In this document: positions 45,176 through 55,174 of the stretch, in pieces
How positions within the stretch are numbered: the stretch's first letter is position 1
How the letters are laid out: each line of letters opens with the position of its first letter
Source of the DNA: JADFXI01 sp963784135
GTDB taxonomy: Bacteria; Nitrospirota; Thermodesulfovibrionia; Thermodesulfovibrionales; Dissulfurispiraceae
DNA length: 64,000 nt
Assembly (NCBI GenBank): GCA_963784135.1
Contig: CAWAQG010000012.1
Coordinates: forward strand, 62,001-126,000
Direction: 5' to 3'
The notes under the pieces: model-generated
What the model was told of the DNA's origin: nothing
The model's input: only the letters and a program-made list of their open reading frames with translations
The model's database searches: none
Program-made: the position numbers and the translations under genes

Positions 45176-46360
45176 GTGGGCCAGACAAAGGACTTTTTTA
45201 AAGAGAAAAAATCGTGGTCTGTCGTCAAAGACAGGGTTCTTGATTACTACCTAAAACCTTATTTGTCGAAGGTGCTCAGAACTTATAGGGCGATCATCAT
45301 TTGTGATTGCTTTGCTGGGAAGGGCAAATTTGATGATGGTGAAAAGGGATCGCCGCTATTAATAGCTGAACACATAAAAGGTCATTTATTGAAACAATCC
45401 AATACAGGCAATAAAATCCAGGGCATTTTTATCGAAAAGAAGTATTATGATGCACTCGAAAGTAATCTCTCGGGCTATGCAGGAGTGACTGTCTATCCTG
45501 GAAGCTATGAAGAAAATTTGCAAAAGATTACGTCACTTGATGCCAGTAACAATCTTTTCTTATACATTGACCCCTACGGTATAAAAAGCCTTGATCTTTC
45601 CGGGTTCTCTCAAATCAAGAGCAGAGGCTTCTATTCCGTCGAAATGCTTATGAATTTCAATTCCGCGGGTTTTTTGCGTGAAGGCTGCCGCTTGCTGACA
45701 TACGCCGACACATTTTCGGATGAAGATTTGACCGATTATGAGGTTGATGACGATGTAAACACAATAGAGAAGATGGATTCCATCGCTGGTGGCAGTTACT
45801 GGCAAGATATACTTGAAGCTTATTATAAAGGCAAGATCGATATTTACTCTGCTGAAGAGCAGTTTTTCTCGGAATATAGCAGTAGAGTAAATCAACTTTT
45901 CAAATATACGGTAAATATTCCAATAAAAATCAAATCGACGCATCTGCCCAAATACCGGCTCATTTTCGGTTCAGATCATGAGGATGGGCTTATCCTTATG
46001 GCGGACAATATGAACAAAAAATGGAATGAAATTGTTGAGCAACAAAGAGGCGGGCAGCAGGTTCTTTTTGACTATGAGTTCCCGGACATGACTCGTCAGC
46101 ACGGCTGGGATCTACAGAAAGATATTAGCAATTTGCTTTCTGCGCCGGCTGCCGGCAAAGACTTAAAAGACCTAATCGTGGCGCTTATTCAGCGATATGG
46201 CATTACATTTCCTGAAAAGCATTATAAAAATACCATTGTGGAAATGAACAGGAACGGCTTGTTGCTAATTGACAGGCAACCGAGTTTGACAACTACCGGC
46301 AAACCTGCAACGTCCATGAACTACGACGACTATAAAATAACAGTAAGGTTAAAAAGATGA
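45176..46360 (+). CDS. tcmP: Three-Cys-motif partner protein TcmP
   Basis: 394 residues starting with GTG, preceded by GGAAGAGG. The N-terminal part resembles a Rossmann methyltransferase-like fold: Y-R-A-I-I-I-C-D-C-F-A-G-K-G-K-F near 40-55 and N-L-F-L-Y-I-D-P-Y-G near 125. The C-terminal 100 residues look like a winged helix. TcmP proteins are defined by their neighbour, a three-Cys protein, which follows here with a 4-bp overlap. Biological role is unknown; the surroundings suggest phage defence. Confidence 0.82.
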   Translation: MGQTKDFFKEKKSWSVVKDRVLDYYLKPYLSKVLRTYRAIIICDCFAGKGKFDDGEKGSPLLIAEHIKGHLLKQSNTGNKIQGIFIEKKYYDALESNLSGYAGVTVYPGSYEENLQKITSLDASNNLFLYIDPYGIKSLDLSGFSQIKSRGFYSVEMLMNFNSAGFLREGCRLLTYADTFSDEDLTDYEVDDDVNTIEKMDSIAGGSYWQDILEAYYKGKIDIYSAEEQFFSEYSSRVNQLFKYTVNIPIKIKSTHLPKYRLIFGSDHEDGLILMADNMNKKWNEIVEQQRGGQQVLFDYEFPDMTRQHGWDLQKDISNLLSAPAAGKDLKDLIVALIQRYGITFPEKHYKNTIVEMNRNGLLLIDRQPSLTTTGKPATSMNYDDYKITVRLKR

Positions 46361-47187
46361 AAAAGATTGCATCTTATACTCGTCGAAAATCACTTCTTTA
46401 CAAAACCGGAGTCGAATATGGCGACTATACGATCAACCACGTCGAGGGTTGCTCGCATGGCTGCATGTATCCATGCTACGCAATGCTTATGGCTCGACGA
46501 TTCGGAAGGGTAAAAAGTTACGAAGAGTGGATTCAGCCTAAACTAGTTGCCAATGCTGCCGATTTGTTGATAAAAGAAATCCCCAAATACAGAGAAAAGA
46601 TAAAATTTGTGCATCTCTGTTTTAGCACTGACCCCTTCATGTACGGCTATCAGGAAATAGCCGAGATGAGCTTAAGACTTATAGAACTTCTGAATGAGGC
46701 AGGAATTAAATGCACCGCTCTGACAAAGGGCATTCTGCCGCCTAGACTTGCAGAGTTGAGCAAATCGAACGAATACGGAATTACACTCATTTCTCTTAAG
46801 GAAACTTTCAGGGCAGAACACGAACCCTATTCCGCTACCTACGATGAGCGAATAAAGAGCCTTTATGAACTGCATCAAAAAGGATTCAAAACGTGGGTAA
46901 GCATTGAGCCATATCCTACGCCAAATATTATTAAGCAGGATTTCGGGAAGATTCTCCATGCGGTTTCCTTTGCTGATAAAATTATTTTTGGTAGACTGAA
47001 TTACAATGCTATAGCTTCAGAGTATCGTGATCACAAGGGCTTTTATAACCATTTGGGTCGTCAGGTTATAGAGTTCTGCGAAAAGACAAAAAAGGAATTT
47101 CACATAAAAGATGGAACAATGACGGGCTTGCAGCAGCCGAAGCAAAATGATTCAACCAGGACGCTGTTTAACGACAAGGTTCAATAA
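46357..47187 (+). CDS. Three-Cys-motif radical-SAM-like protein, partner of TcmP
   Basis: 276 residues. Three cysteines C32-x3-C36-x3-C40 (G-C-S-H-G-C-M-Y-P-C) sit where the Fe-S motif of spore-photoproduct-lyase-like (COG1533) radical SAM proteins lies. The usual spacing is C-x3-C-x2-C, so there is an extra residue. Downstream motifs fit that family: F-S-T-D-P-F-M-Y-G-Y near 88, C-T-A-L-T-K-G near 112, and E-P-Y-S-A-T-Y-D-E-R near 152. DUF5131 is an alternative name. It overlaps tcmP by 4 bp and the pair forms an operon. Confidence 0.75.
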   Translation: MKKIASYTRRKSLLYKTGVEYGDYTINHVEGCSHGCMYPCYAMLMARRFGRVKSYEEWIQPKLVANAADLLIKEIPKYREKIKFVHLCFSTDPFMYGYQEIAEMSLRLIELLNEAGIKCTALTKGILPPRLAELSKSNEYGITLISLKETFRAEHEPYSATYDERIKSLYELHQKGFKTWVSIEPYPTPNIIKQDFGKILHAVSFADKIIFGRLNYNAIASEYRDHKGFYNHLGRQVIEFCEKTKKEFHIKDGTMTGLQQPKQNDSTRTLFNDKVQ

Positions 47188-47363
47188 GGTTAAAATTCGG
47201 TGCACCCAATCGCCTAAACGATGGGCTGTGGGTGACCTGATGTTACCCCAAAATGAAAGAAAAGAGCATGCAATGCCAGCATGGAATACCACACCGGCGC
47301 GAATAGTTGGGTCAGGCATGCATACGTACATTTAGCTTTTCTTCCCAAATATATGGATATATG

Positions 47364-47392
47364 GGGTGGGGCAAAATATGCTTGCCCCACCC
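47364..47392. other. Strong hairpin between the TcmP pair and hsdR
   Basis: GGGTGGGGCAA and TTGCCCCACCC form a perfect 11-bp stem around a 7-nt loop. There is no clear T-tract on either side. It may end or attenuate transcription of the upstream pair. Nothing else was seen in 47188-47530. Confidence 0.55.
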
Positions 47393-47530
47393 TATGTCAA
47401 TTCTGAGTCTGCCTGGCCGTTGTCATTATACTTGCCTATGGCTTCGACTATCTTCTTTTCGGTCTGCCGCAATCTGCTGCTTCTGGGGACACCATACTTA
47501 TTTCGAATTGTAGTAAAATAACCTCATTCT

Positions 47531-49886
47531 ATGGCCCTAACAGAAGCAGATACATGTCGGAAATTAGTTGTTCCCAAACTCCAGACCGCTGGTTGGGAGA
47601 ACGAGCCGCATTCTATCGCCGAGCAACGCACCATTACGGATGGCCGGATAGTTCCCGTGGGGCAAGGGTTCACCCGAAAATCTCCTAAGCGTGTAGATTA
47701 TCTTCTTCGATATACGCGAGACTTTCCTCTTGCCGTAGTCGAAGCCAAGGCAGCGTATAAATTTGCATCCGACGGACTGCAGCAAGCCAAATATTATGCT
47801 GAAATGTTGGGTCTTAGATTTGCTTACGCCACTAATGGCAATGACATAATCGAGTTTGACTATTCCACGGGGCTTGAAACAGAGCGAAGCGATTACCCTA
47901 CGCCTGATGATCTCTGGGAACGCTATCTTCAGGCCAGTGAGATCGAGAACCAGACGGTTGCAGCTGGTCTTCTCACTCCTTTTAACCACACAGTAGGCAA
48001 GGATGAGCGGTATTATCAGCAGATCGCAGTCAACCGTACTGTGGAGGCCATTCTCAAAGGCAATCGGCGGCTCCTTCTGACAATGGCCACAGGCACAGGC
48101 AAAACGCTTGTTGCCTTTCAGATATGTTGGAAGCTCTGGAATGCCCGCTGGAACCGCACAGGAGAACATCGTCGCCCTAAGATTCTCTATCTTGCTGACC
48201 CGGAATATCCTTGTTGACCAGCCGAAGGACGGTATCTTCGCGGGCTTTGGCGATGCCAGATACAAGATAGAAGCAGGCGAAATCGTGCAGAGCCGAGAGA
48301 TGTATTTTGCGATTTATCAGGCGCTTGCCGAAGATGAACGCCGGATCGGCCTGTTCAAATCATTCACTCCTGATTTTTTTGACCTTGTTATCGTGGATGA
48401 ATGCCACAGGGGAAGCGCCAAGGATGACAGTTCATGGCGGATCATCCTCGATTACTTCAATTCTGCGTTTCAATTGGGCATGACTGCGACCCCTCTTCGG
48501 GATGACACCCGCGACACTTATCGCTACTTCGGCAATCCGATCTATCAATATAGCCTCAGGCAGGGAATTGACGACGGTTTTCTTGCACCCTACCGTGTGC
48601 ATCGTGTTATCACAGAGTGGGATGCAGCAGGATGGCGACCGAGCAGGGATGAACTCGACCGTTACGGCCGAACAATTCCGGATGAGGAATACCAGACCAG
48701 AGATTTTGAGCGGGTCATTGCGCTCCGTGCCAGGACCGAAACCATCGCCCGCCATCTGAGCGAATTTCTAAAGAAAACAGACCGCTTTGCCAAAACAATA
48801 GTCTTTTGTGTGGACCAGGAACATGCCAGCGAGATGCGTCACGCCTTGTCAAATCTAAATAGTGATCTCGTCGCCCGGCATCCTGATTATGTCTGTCGCG
48901 TTACAGCGGACGAAGGGGATATCGGTCGCGGCCATCTCAGCCGCTTTCAGGATGTGGATACTACCACGCCAACCATACTCACCACATCCCAGCTCCTCAC
49001 TACCGGGGTGGATGCGCCCACGTGCAAAAACATTGTGTTAGCCCGTGTCGTCGGCTCAATGACAGAGTTTAAACAGATCATTGGCCGTGGTACCAGAGTG
49101 CGCGATGATTACGGCAAGCTCTGGTTCAACATTCTCGACTATGCCGGCTCAGCGACACGTCAATTTGCCGATCCTGATTTCGATGGCGACCCGGCAAGGA
49201 TAACTGAGGAGGAACTCACAGGAACCGGCGAGATCCTGACTGTTTCTGAGGATATCACACCGTATGAGCCCGAGGACGAAGACACTGTTATTATCGAACC
49301 TCCTGTGGAAGATCGACGCAAGTTCTATTTCGACAACGGCCAGGTTGAAATAGCCGCACATCTTGTATATGAGCTCGATCCTGAAGGCAGACAACTCCGT
49401 GTTGTTCGCTATACAGACTATGCAGCAGATAGGGTCCGCACGCTCTGTCCCACGGCCCGCGAACTGCGCGAGAAGTGGGCAGACCCTTCACAGCGATCCG
49501 AAATCATCAGGAATCTTGAAGAGCGCGGTGTGAGTTTTTCAGGTCTGGCTGAATCCCTCAATCAACCCGAGGCCGATCCTTTCGATCTTCTCTGCCATCT
49601 CGCCTTTAACGCACCGCTCCGCACACGCCGGGAAAGGGCACAGCGCCTTCGAGCAGAGCAAAAGGACTTTTTTGAGCGCTATGGTGCAGAGGCAAGGCAG
49701 ATCCTCGATGACCTGCTCGAAAAATACGCCGAATATGGAGATGCCCAGTTCGTCCTGCCTGATGTTCTCAAGGTGCCTCCGCTTTCATCCCATGGGCAGG
49801 TCGGCGATATCATCCGTCTCTTCGGAGGACCCGACCAGCTACGTTCCGCAGTGACCGAACTTCAGAATCTGCTCTATGCTGCATAG
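47531..49886 (+). pseudogene. hsdR: Type I restriction subunit HsdR (one frameshift)
   Basis: The restriction and translocation subunit. The N-terminal nuclease domain includes F-P-L-A-V-V-E-A-K-A-A-Y near residue 75. The SF2 motor has T-G-T-G-K-T near 190, D-E-C-H, T-A-T-P-L-R-D-D and G-R-G-T-R-V-R-D-D. The C-terminal region resembles the EcoEI-type subunit. An extra C in a CCC run near 48200 breaks the frame within I-L-Y-L-A-D/R-N-I-L-V-D-Q. Corrected length is about 785 residues. If the shift is real, restriction is off while methylation can persist. Confidence 0.88.
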
Positions 49887-49897
49887 GAGAATAAAAA

Positions 49898-51454
49898 ATG
49901 GTACGAACTAAAAAAACGGCTACTGAGAAGCCGCTTACCACGGCTCAATCTCTCAGCAGCCTGATTAAATCTGCACGTGACATCATGCGCAAGGACAAAG
50001 GGCTTAATGGTGACCTTGACCGCCTCCCGCTGCTCACATGGATCATGTTTCTAAAGTTCCTTGATGACCTTGAACTGCAGAGGGAAGAAGAAGCTACTTT
50101 GGCAAGGACGAAATTTCGTTCGGCAATTGAGCCTCCCTACCGCTGGCGTGACTGGGCTGCCAATCCCAAGGGGATCACAGGTGACGAACTCCTGATCTTC
50201 ATTAATCAGGACGAATGCACCAGACCAGATGGAAAGCGCGGGGCCGGCCTCTTTGCGTATTTGCGCGGACTGACAAGCTCAAATGGCGATGACCGGCGCG
50301 ACGTTATTTCTACCGTGTTCAGAGGGGTGGATAATCGCATGCGCAGCGGTTACCTCCTGAGAGATGTTATCAACAAGATACATAGCATACACTTCACCTC
50401 CACCGACGAAATGCACACCCTCGGAGCTCTATACGAGTCCATGCTTCGAGAGATGCGTGATGCGGCAGGAGACGCCGGTGAGTTCTACACCCCCAGGGCT
50501 GTTGTACGGTTTATGGTTGCGGTCAATGATCCACGCCTTGGCGAGACGGTGCTGGACCCAGCGTCTGGTACCGGCGGCTTTCTGGTCGAGGCATTTAACC
50601 ACCTCAGTGAACAGGTCAAGACTGTCGAAGACCGCAGGGTGCTTCAGAGGCGGTCTCTATTCGGATGTGAGCCGAAGTCTCTTCCCTATCTTCTTTGCCA
50701 GATGAATCTTTTGCTTCACGGGCTTGACGCCCCCCAGATTGATCCTGGCAACGCCCTCCGCTTTAAAATCACAGAAATCGGAGAGAAAGACCGTGTAGAT
50801 GTCATCCTTACGAACCCGCCTTTTGGCGGCGAGGAAGAAAAGGGCATTCAGGGCAATTTCCCGGAGGACAGGCAGGCCTCTGAAACAGCTCTCCTTTTTC
50901 TCCAACTCATCATGCGGAAATTACGACGCCACCCAACACCCGCCGGACGCCCTGCCCGTGCGGCTGTCGTCGTTCCAAACGGTACTCTCTTTGGCGACGG
51001 CGTCTGTGCACGAATCAAGGAGGAACTGCTCAAGGAGTTCAACCTCCATACTGTAGTGCGCCTGCCCAACGGTGTCTTCGCGCCATATACGAGCATACCA
51101 ACAAATCTGCTGTTCTTTGATCGCTCAGGGCCGACGAAAGCAGTCTGGTATTATGAACATCCCTTACCAGAAGGCCGGAAGAACTATACCAAGACCCAAC
51201 CTCTTCAATTCGAGGAGTTCCTGCCTTGTCTTGACTGGTGGAACAATAGAAAAGAGAGTGAGAGAGCATGGAAAGTTTCGGCAGAAGAAATATTAGCTAA
51301 CAATTGCAATCTCGATCGCAAAAACCCGTATGCCAAGGAAGACATCGCCCATCTTCCTCCTGACCAACTCGTCGCCAGCATAATGCATAAGGAACAGCGC
51401 ATAACAGAAATCATGGACAATATCCGCAACCTCCTCGCGAAGCACAACATATGA
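49898..51454 (+). CDS. hsdM: Type I DNA methyltransferase subunit HsdM
   Basis: 518 residues. The helical N-terminal HsdM domain is followed by a class I N6-adenine methyltransferase. Motif I is V-L-D-P-A-S-G-T-G-G-F near 218, and the catalytic N-P-P-F-G-G is near 305. AGGAG precedes the ATG, 12 bp after hsdR. With HsdS it methylates the host's recognition sites. It overlaps hsdS by 4 bp. Confidence 0.93.
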   Translation: MVRTKKTATEKPLTTAQSLSSLIKSARDIMRKDKGLNGDLDRLPLLTWIMFLKFLDDLELQREEEATLARTKFRSAIEPPYRWRDWAANPKGITGDELLIFINQDECTRPDGKRGAGLFAYLRGLTSSNGDDRRDVISTVFRGVDNRMRSGYLLRDVINKIHSIHFTSTDEMHTLGALYESMLREMRDAAGDAGEFYTPRAVVRFMVAVNDPRLGETVLDPASGTGGFLVEAFNHLSEQVKTVEDRRVLQRRSLFGCEPKSLPYLLCQMNLLLHGLDAPQIDPGNALRFKITEIGEKDRVDVILTNPPFGGEEEKGIQGNFPEDRQASETALLFLQLIMRKLRRHPTPAGRPARAAVVVPNGTLFGDGVCARIKEELLKEFNLHTVVRLPNGVFAPYTSIPTNLLFFDRSGPTKAVWYYEHPLPEGRKNYTKTQPLQFEEFLPCLDWWNNRKESERAWKVSAEEILANNCNLDRKNPYAKEDIAHLPPDQLVASIMHKEQRITEIMDNIRNLLAKHNI

Positions 51455-52647
51455 GCACCTGGGCAAACATTCGCTTTGCGGATCTCTTTGACAGAGTTGA
51501 GCGTAAGTTATTACTTGATGACTCTCAGTACTACAACTGTGTTGGAGTGCGCTGGTACGGAATGGGCGCGTTTATACGGGAAAAACTACTGGGTGGCGAG
51601 ATTTCCAGAAAGCAACAATGGATAATCCAGTCCGGTGATGTTGTTTACAACAAGCTCTTTGCATGGAAAGGCGCTTTCGCAATGGCGGATAAGGCGGTGG
51701 ACGGTTGTATCGTCTCTGACAAATTCCCAACTTACCGCGTAAACACCGAATTAGTTGACCCGCGATGGTTGGGATACTATTTCAAAATGCCTCTCCTTGC
51801 CCAGCAAGCAGAAGCGTTATCGAAAGGCGCTGCTGCTATCAGCAAGCTTACATTAAACCCTCCTCAGTTTTGGGAACTCTCAATCCCTTTACCGCCGTTG
51901 GTGGAGCAGCGTCGGATTGCGGCGCGGCTTGAGAAACTGTCCGACCAAATACATGAAGCCTGTGGACTTCGCCAACAGGCCATCGAAGAATCGGAGGCCG
52001 GTCGACGAAAGTTTTTAGACGGAATCTTGCTCAACGCGTACCCGGAAAGGAAACCGCTCAGAGAACTGCTGGCAGAACCGCTGATAAACGGGCTTTGCAT
52101 TCCCGCTTCGCGGATTGGTTCAGGGGTTCGTTTCGCTAAAGTGGGTGTGGTCAATACAGGCCGGTTCAATCCAAAAGAAATGAAACTGGTGGACGTGAAT
52201 CTGCCGCCGAATTCTCCCTACTGGCTGCGCTATGGCGACATCGTTGTCAGTCGTGGAAATTCCATTAAGTTTGTCGGGAGATCTGCGGTTTATGTAGGCG
52301 AGCCACCAAATTGCGCGATACCAGATCTTCTAATTCGAGTTCGACTATCAGCGGAAAGGGCAGATGCGAGATTCGTGTCAGCATTTTTTCATTCATCGGA
52401 GGCGCGCGACTACGTAGAATCGCAAATCAGCGGCACGAGTTCGACAATGCCGAAGATTTCCCAATCGAAACTGGAGGAGTTGAGGGTCCCCGTTCCCCCT
52501 CTTCCCGAGCAACGCCGGATCGTGGCAGAAATAGACGCTTTACATATAGAGATGGATGCGCTGAAGCGTTTGCAATCTGAAACTGCCACCGAACTTGATG
52601 CCCTTCTACCGTCGGTGCTTGATCAGGCATTTAAGGGTGAACTCTAA
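51451..52647 (+). CDS. hsdS: Type I specificity subunit HsdS
   Basis: 398 residues with two target-recognition domains, each followed by a helical spacer. The repeats are P-L-P-P-L-V-E-Q-R-R-I-A-A-R-L near 148 and P-V-P-P-L-P-E-Q-R-R-I-V-A-E-I near 350, the usual type I pattern. Each domain reads one half of a bipartite DNA site. The second ends F-K-G-E-L. The start overlaps hsdM. Confidence 0.9.
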   Translation: MSTWANIRFADLFDRVERKLLLDDSQYYNCVGVRWYGMGAFIREKLLGGEISRKQQWIIQSGDVVYNKLFAWKGAFAMADKAVDGCIVSDKFPTYRVNTELVDPRWLGYYFKMPLLAQQAEALSKGAAAISKLTLNPPQFWELSIPLPPLVEQRRIAARLEKLSDQIHEACGLRQQAIEESEAGRRKFLDGILLNAYPERKPLRELLAEPLINGLCIPASRIGSGVRFAKVGVVNTGRFNPKEMKLVDVNLPPNSPYWLRYGDIVVSRGNSIKFVGRSAVYVGEPPNCAIPDLLIRVRLSAERADARFVSAFFHSSEARDYVESQISGTSSTMPKISQSKLEELRVPVPPLPEQRRIVAEIDALHIEMDALKRLQSETATELDALLPSVLDQAFKGEL

Positions 52648-52649
52648 CA

Positions 52650-53093
52650 GTGTCTGAACGGCCACTATATAAACTATCACCCGATCAAGAACGGTGGACA
52701 TCAAAGAAACGACAGGGAGTTTCACCGACTCGATTGAAACAAATATTGAGTGATCAGAAGGGTCTTTGTTTATTATCGGGAGCGCCTTTACTGTTTGATG
52801 TAATAGAAGGCACACCCAAAGTGAATGGGCCTGGCTGCCATCCACTATACCCAGCTGTAGACCACATAGACCCTGGTAATCCGAAGGGTGGTTTTCAAAT
52901 TATTTGTTATGCACTTAACGATTTAAAAGGACATCTGCCCCTTGATTGTTTTCTTGCTCTCTCTGAAACCAAAGCGTGGAAGAATTTAATGCAGGCATGG
53001 AAAGAACAAGCTGAAAGAGATCCACGCGATAGGGGTGCCCTAATGCGCTTGCTATTACCTAATTCACGTAAATGGACAAACGATCCATTGTAA
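52650..53093 (+). CDS. HNH-like protein appended to the type I R-M operon
   Basis: 147 residues from a GTG start, two bases after hsdS. G-L-C-L-L-S-G-A near residue 38, A-V-D-H-I-D-P-G-N near 71 and Y-A-L-N-D-L-K-G near 90 make an HNH/treble-clef pattern: Cys pair partly kept, a D-H dyad and the final N. It may be a nuclease that adds a second cut, or a DNA-binding helper. HNH genes linked to hsdS are not standard. Confidence 0.65.
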   Translation: MSERPLYKLSPDQERWTSKKRQGVSPTRLKQILSDQKGLCLLSGAPLLFDVIEGTPKVNGPGCHPLYPAVDHIDPGNPKGGFQIICYALNDLKGHLPLDCFLALSETKAWKNLMQAWKEQAERDPRDRGALMRLLLPNSRKWTNDPL

Positions 53094-53190
53094 ATTATCA
53101 ACTGTTAAAATCTCTAAGAGAGGGGTGTCTGGTCCTGACAATTGACAATAGGAGTCCATAAGTGTAGGCATTTTTGTAAAAGGCATAGCT

Positions 53191-53811
53191 TTAGCCCATA
53201 TTGTTTATTTCATCGGAAATAAGATGCAGTTTAGCCACATATCCCAACTTTTCGCGTCCGAACTGCCTGGAAAAAGCTTTCGCGATCTCCTTAACTTTTT
53301 CTGTCTCCCCTTCAGGCAAGTCTATGCCAAAGCGTTCTGAGATGTCTTTTAACTTTGAAAGATAGCGGTCCCTTCCTAATATGTAGCTCACCCTGTGAAC
53401 AATGTCTGAGGTGGATCCCATCACTCCGTAAGTTGTGTTAGCGAGCCGGCCCACACCCACTTGACGAGTCAGTTCTGAAAAAACTTTTTGTGATGCCCAT
53501 TGGGCGATCCATACAGCATTCCCCTCAACCATATACAGCTCATTGAATCTATTGGGATATATATTGACGAAGTTTTGTTGCTCGGGGGCGATAAGCGATT
53601 TTATAGTCAGTGCCATTTCTGTGATGATGTTGGCGTCACATGAACTATCTGTATTGTTTATGTTGATAACGGGTAAGAGGCGCTCTAAATCCTCCCTGCT
53701 TAGGGATACACACGAGGATACGGCTGGTCCGAACAAATCTGAGTATCCGACACAGGATATCCCTAAGACAACCTGCTTTCCTAATCCTTCTAATAAATTA
53801 TCTTCATCCAT
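53191..53811 (-). CDS. RNase HIII-like protein with altered active site
   Basis: 206 residues. L-G-I-S-C-V-G-Y-S-D-L-F-G-P-A-V aligns by eye with the RNase HIII motif G-S-D-E-V-G-x-G-D-Y-F-G-P. The later I-Y-P-N-R-F-N-E-L-Y and N-A-V-W-I-A-Q-W-A fit the L-S-P-x-x-Y-N-E-L and N-x-x-x-A-x-x-H segments. The catalytic Asp-Glu pair is replaced by Ser-Cys, and D-S-K is absent. It is probably not an active RNase H and may be a nucleic-acid sensor. GGAGC precedes the ATG. Confidence 0.55.
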   Translation of the reverse strand: MDEDNLLEGLGKQVVLGISCVGYSDLFGPAVSSCVSLSREDLERLLPVININNTDSSCDANIITEMALTIKSLIAPEQQNFVNIYPNRFNELYMVEGNAVWIAQWASQKVFSELTRQVGVGRLANTTYGVMGSTSDIVHRVSYILGRDRYLSKLKDISERFGIDLPEGETEKVKEIAKAFSRQFGREKLGYVAKLHLISDEINNMG

Positions 53812-53871
53812 TTTGATTGCTCCTTTTTTAGGATATTAAAATTACGGGTCTGCCGGGTGCCCCAATAAGAA

Positions 53872-53903
53872 AACCGGGTAGAGAGCGGATTCCCTACCCG
53901 GTT
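53872..53903. other. Hairpin in a divergent promoter region
   Basis: AACCGGGTAG and CTACCCGGTT form a 10-bp stem with a 12-nt loop. It lies between two divergently read genes, so it is not a simple terminator for either. A T-rich run follows on the minus strand. It may regulate one of the leaders. Confidence 0.5.
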
Positions 53904-53960
53904 AATCGTAGAAAAATGCGTTTTGTCCATTTGTTAATCTAAAAGTATGGAGGTTCAGAC

Positions 53961-54689
53961 ATGACAATAAATGAAACTGTGAAAGACGCTGTAAAAAAAT
54001 TTGACGAACACCCGGAAGCACTGAGAACTTTGTTGTTTACAACTCTTTTTGGTTATTTCGGGATGGGTACCTTATTAATGCTTATGAGCAAGGCCGTACG
54101 GCACCGGCTTGCCGGATTTTTTATGGAAGCGTGGGGAGTAATTTCAGGAGTCCCTCCGGTGGAATTGGCGAAAGGCGCGGCGTTGTGGCTCTTTATTAAT
54201 ATCGGCCTGTACGTGGTTATCGGTATCGTTGTGCAATGGCGGGCCATATGGGAGGCTAGCAAAAACGGGTTATCAGAACCGGGTGTGGATATCCTGGCAT
54301 CAAAGGTGAAGTGGTTTTCAGAGGCAATCTTATATGGGCCTGCCTATGGGAGGGAATGGATAGAAGCCGATTTCGCTGGCAGTTTTATTTCTCCAAAAGG
54401 GGATAACTCTACAATGACCGGGAAAGTGCGAAATTTTCAGAAGATATGCATGGTTTTTGATACCTATGCCGACATGCGGCGCCAGACGGCGACAAACAGA
54501 TTGACATGGAGTGTCTATATGCTCGGAGCGCTTGGAGTGTTACTGCCGGGCATATATCCCTTTGTACATGCACTCAAGGTCAATATTGCTGTAACGGCTG
54601 AAGGCTGGATGGAGGAAGGTTTTATGGAAGAGATTGCAATTCTACGGCGGGAAATCGAGAAGCAAAAAGCCCTCTGGCTAAAGGGGTAA
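53961..54689 (+). CDS. Membrane protein of unknown function
   Basis: 242 residues with three likely membrane segments (about 24-43, 73-93 and 185-208), a cytoplasmic domain of about 90 residues between the second and third, and a charged helix at the end (E-I-A-I-L-R-R-E-I-E-K-Q-K). GGAGG precedes the ATG. No family was recognised. A small membrane protein gene follows after 22 bp. A membrane pair in a defence region could be an abortive-infection effector, but that is only a guess. Confidence 0.55.
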   Translation: MTINETVKDAVKKFDEHPEALRTLLFTTLFGYFGMGTLLMLMSKAVRHRLAGFFMEAWGVISGVPPVELAKGAALWLFINIGLYVVIGIVVQWRAIWEASKNGLSEPGVDILASKVKWFSEAILYGPAYGREWIEADFAGSFISPKGDNSTMTGKVRNFQKICMVFDTYADMRRQTATNRLTWSVYMLGALGVLLPGIYPFVHALKVNIAVTAEGWMEEGFMEEIAILRREIEKQKALWLKG

Positions 54690-54711
54690 ACTGAAAAGGA
54701 GATAATGAGCA

Positions 54712-54933
54712 ATGAATGCACGTTCATATTTATCTGTCCGGAGTCCCTGGCTAATGTTTTTCACCATAGGACGGCCTATTTCGGGAATCATCTGCATCTT
54801 GTTGCAGATGACAGGGATTGGATGGCCCATTGCCATCAACTGGGCCATGAGTGCGCTTGAAAAATATGAGGCCGGTAACATAACAAAAAGGTCTTTAAGG
54901 GACGGGTTTGACGAGTTCCCCAAAATATTGTAG
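54712..54933 (+). CDS. Small membrane protein, unknown
   Basis: 73 residues. Two hydrophobic stretches (about 11-33 and 34-46) hold the phrase I-G-W-P-I-A-I-N-W-A-M-S-A-L. A charged tail follows. GGAG lies at a good distance before the ATG. It resembles small two-helix membrane proteins in a general way only. It is likely co-transcribed with the membrane protein gene upstream. Confidence 0.5.
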   Translation: MNARSYLSVRSPWLMFFTIGRPISGIICILLQMTGIGWPIAINWAMSALEKYEAGNITKRSLRDGFDEFPKIL

Positions 54934-55174
54934 GTATTCGGCGCGGAAACCGAGAGCAGCACGAATCAGAATGAGATCCAGACTTTAGTCTTTTCTTGCA
55001 TAAACATCGTTTGGGCGAGAGTTCTTACGGGTTGTCACTGACTGAATATCAATTGCTAACGATTTAAGACACCTCAGCTATTATTAATAGGCCGTAAGGT
55101 AACAACGACATCTAAGTCGGTCTGGTGTCCGAAGTATTTCGCAAGCGACCTCTGAACACTTCAGAAATATCCAG

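Noticed and set aside
53872..53903. Terminator for a neighbouring gene
   Set aside because: Both flanking genes are read away from the hairpin, so it does not follow either gene's stop.
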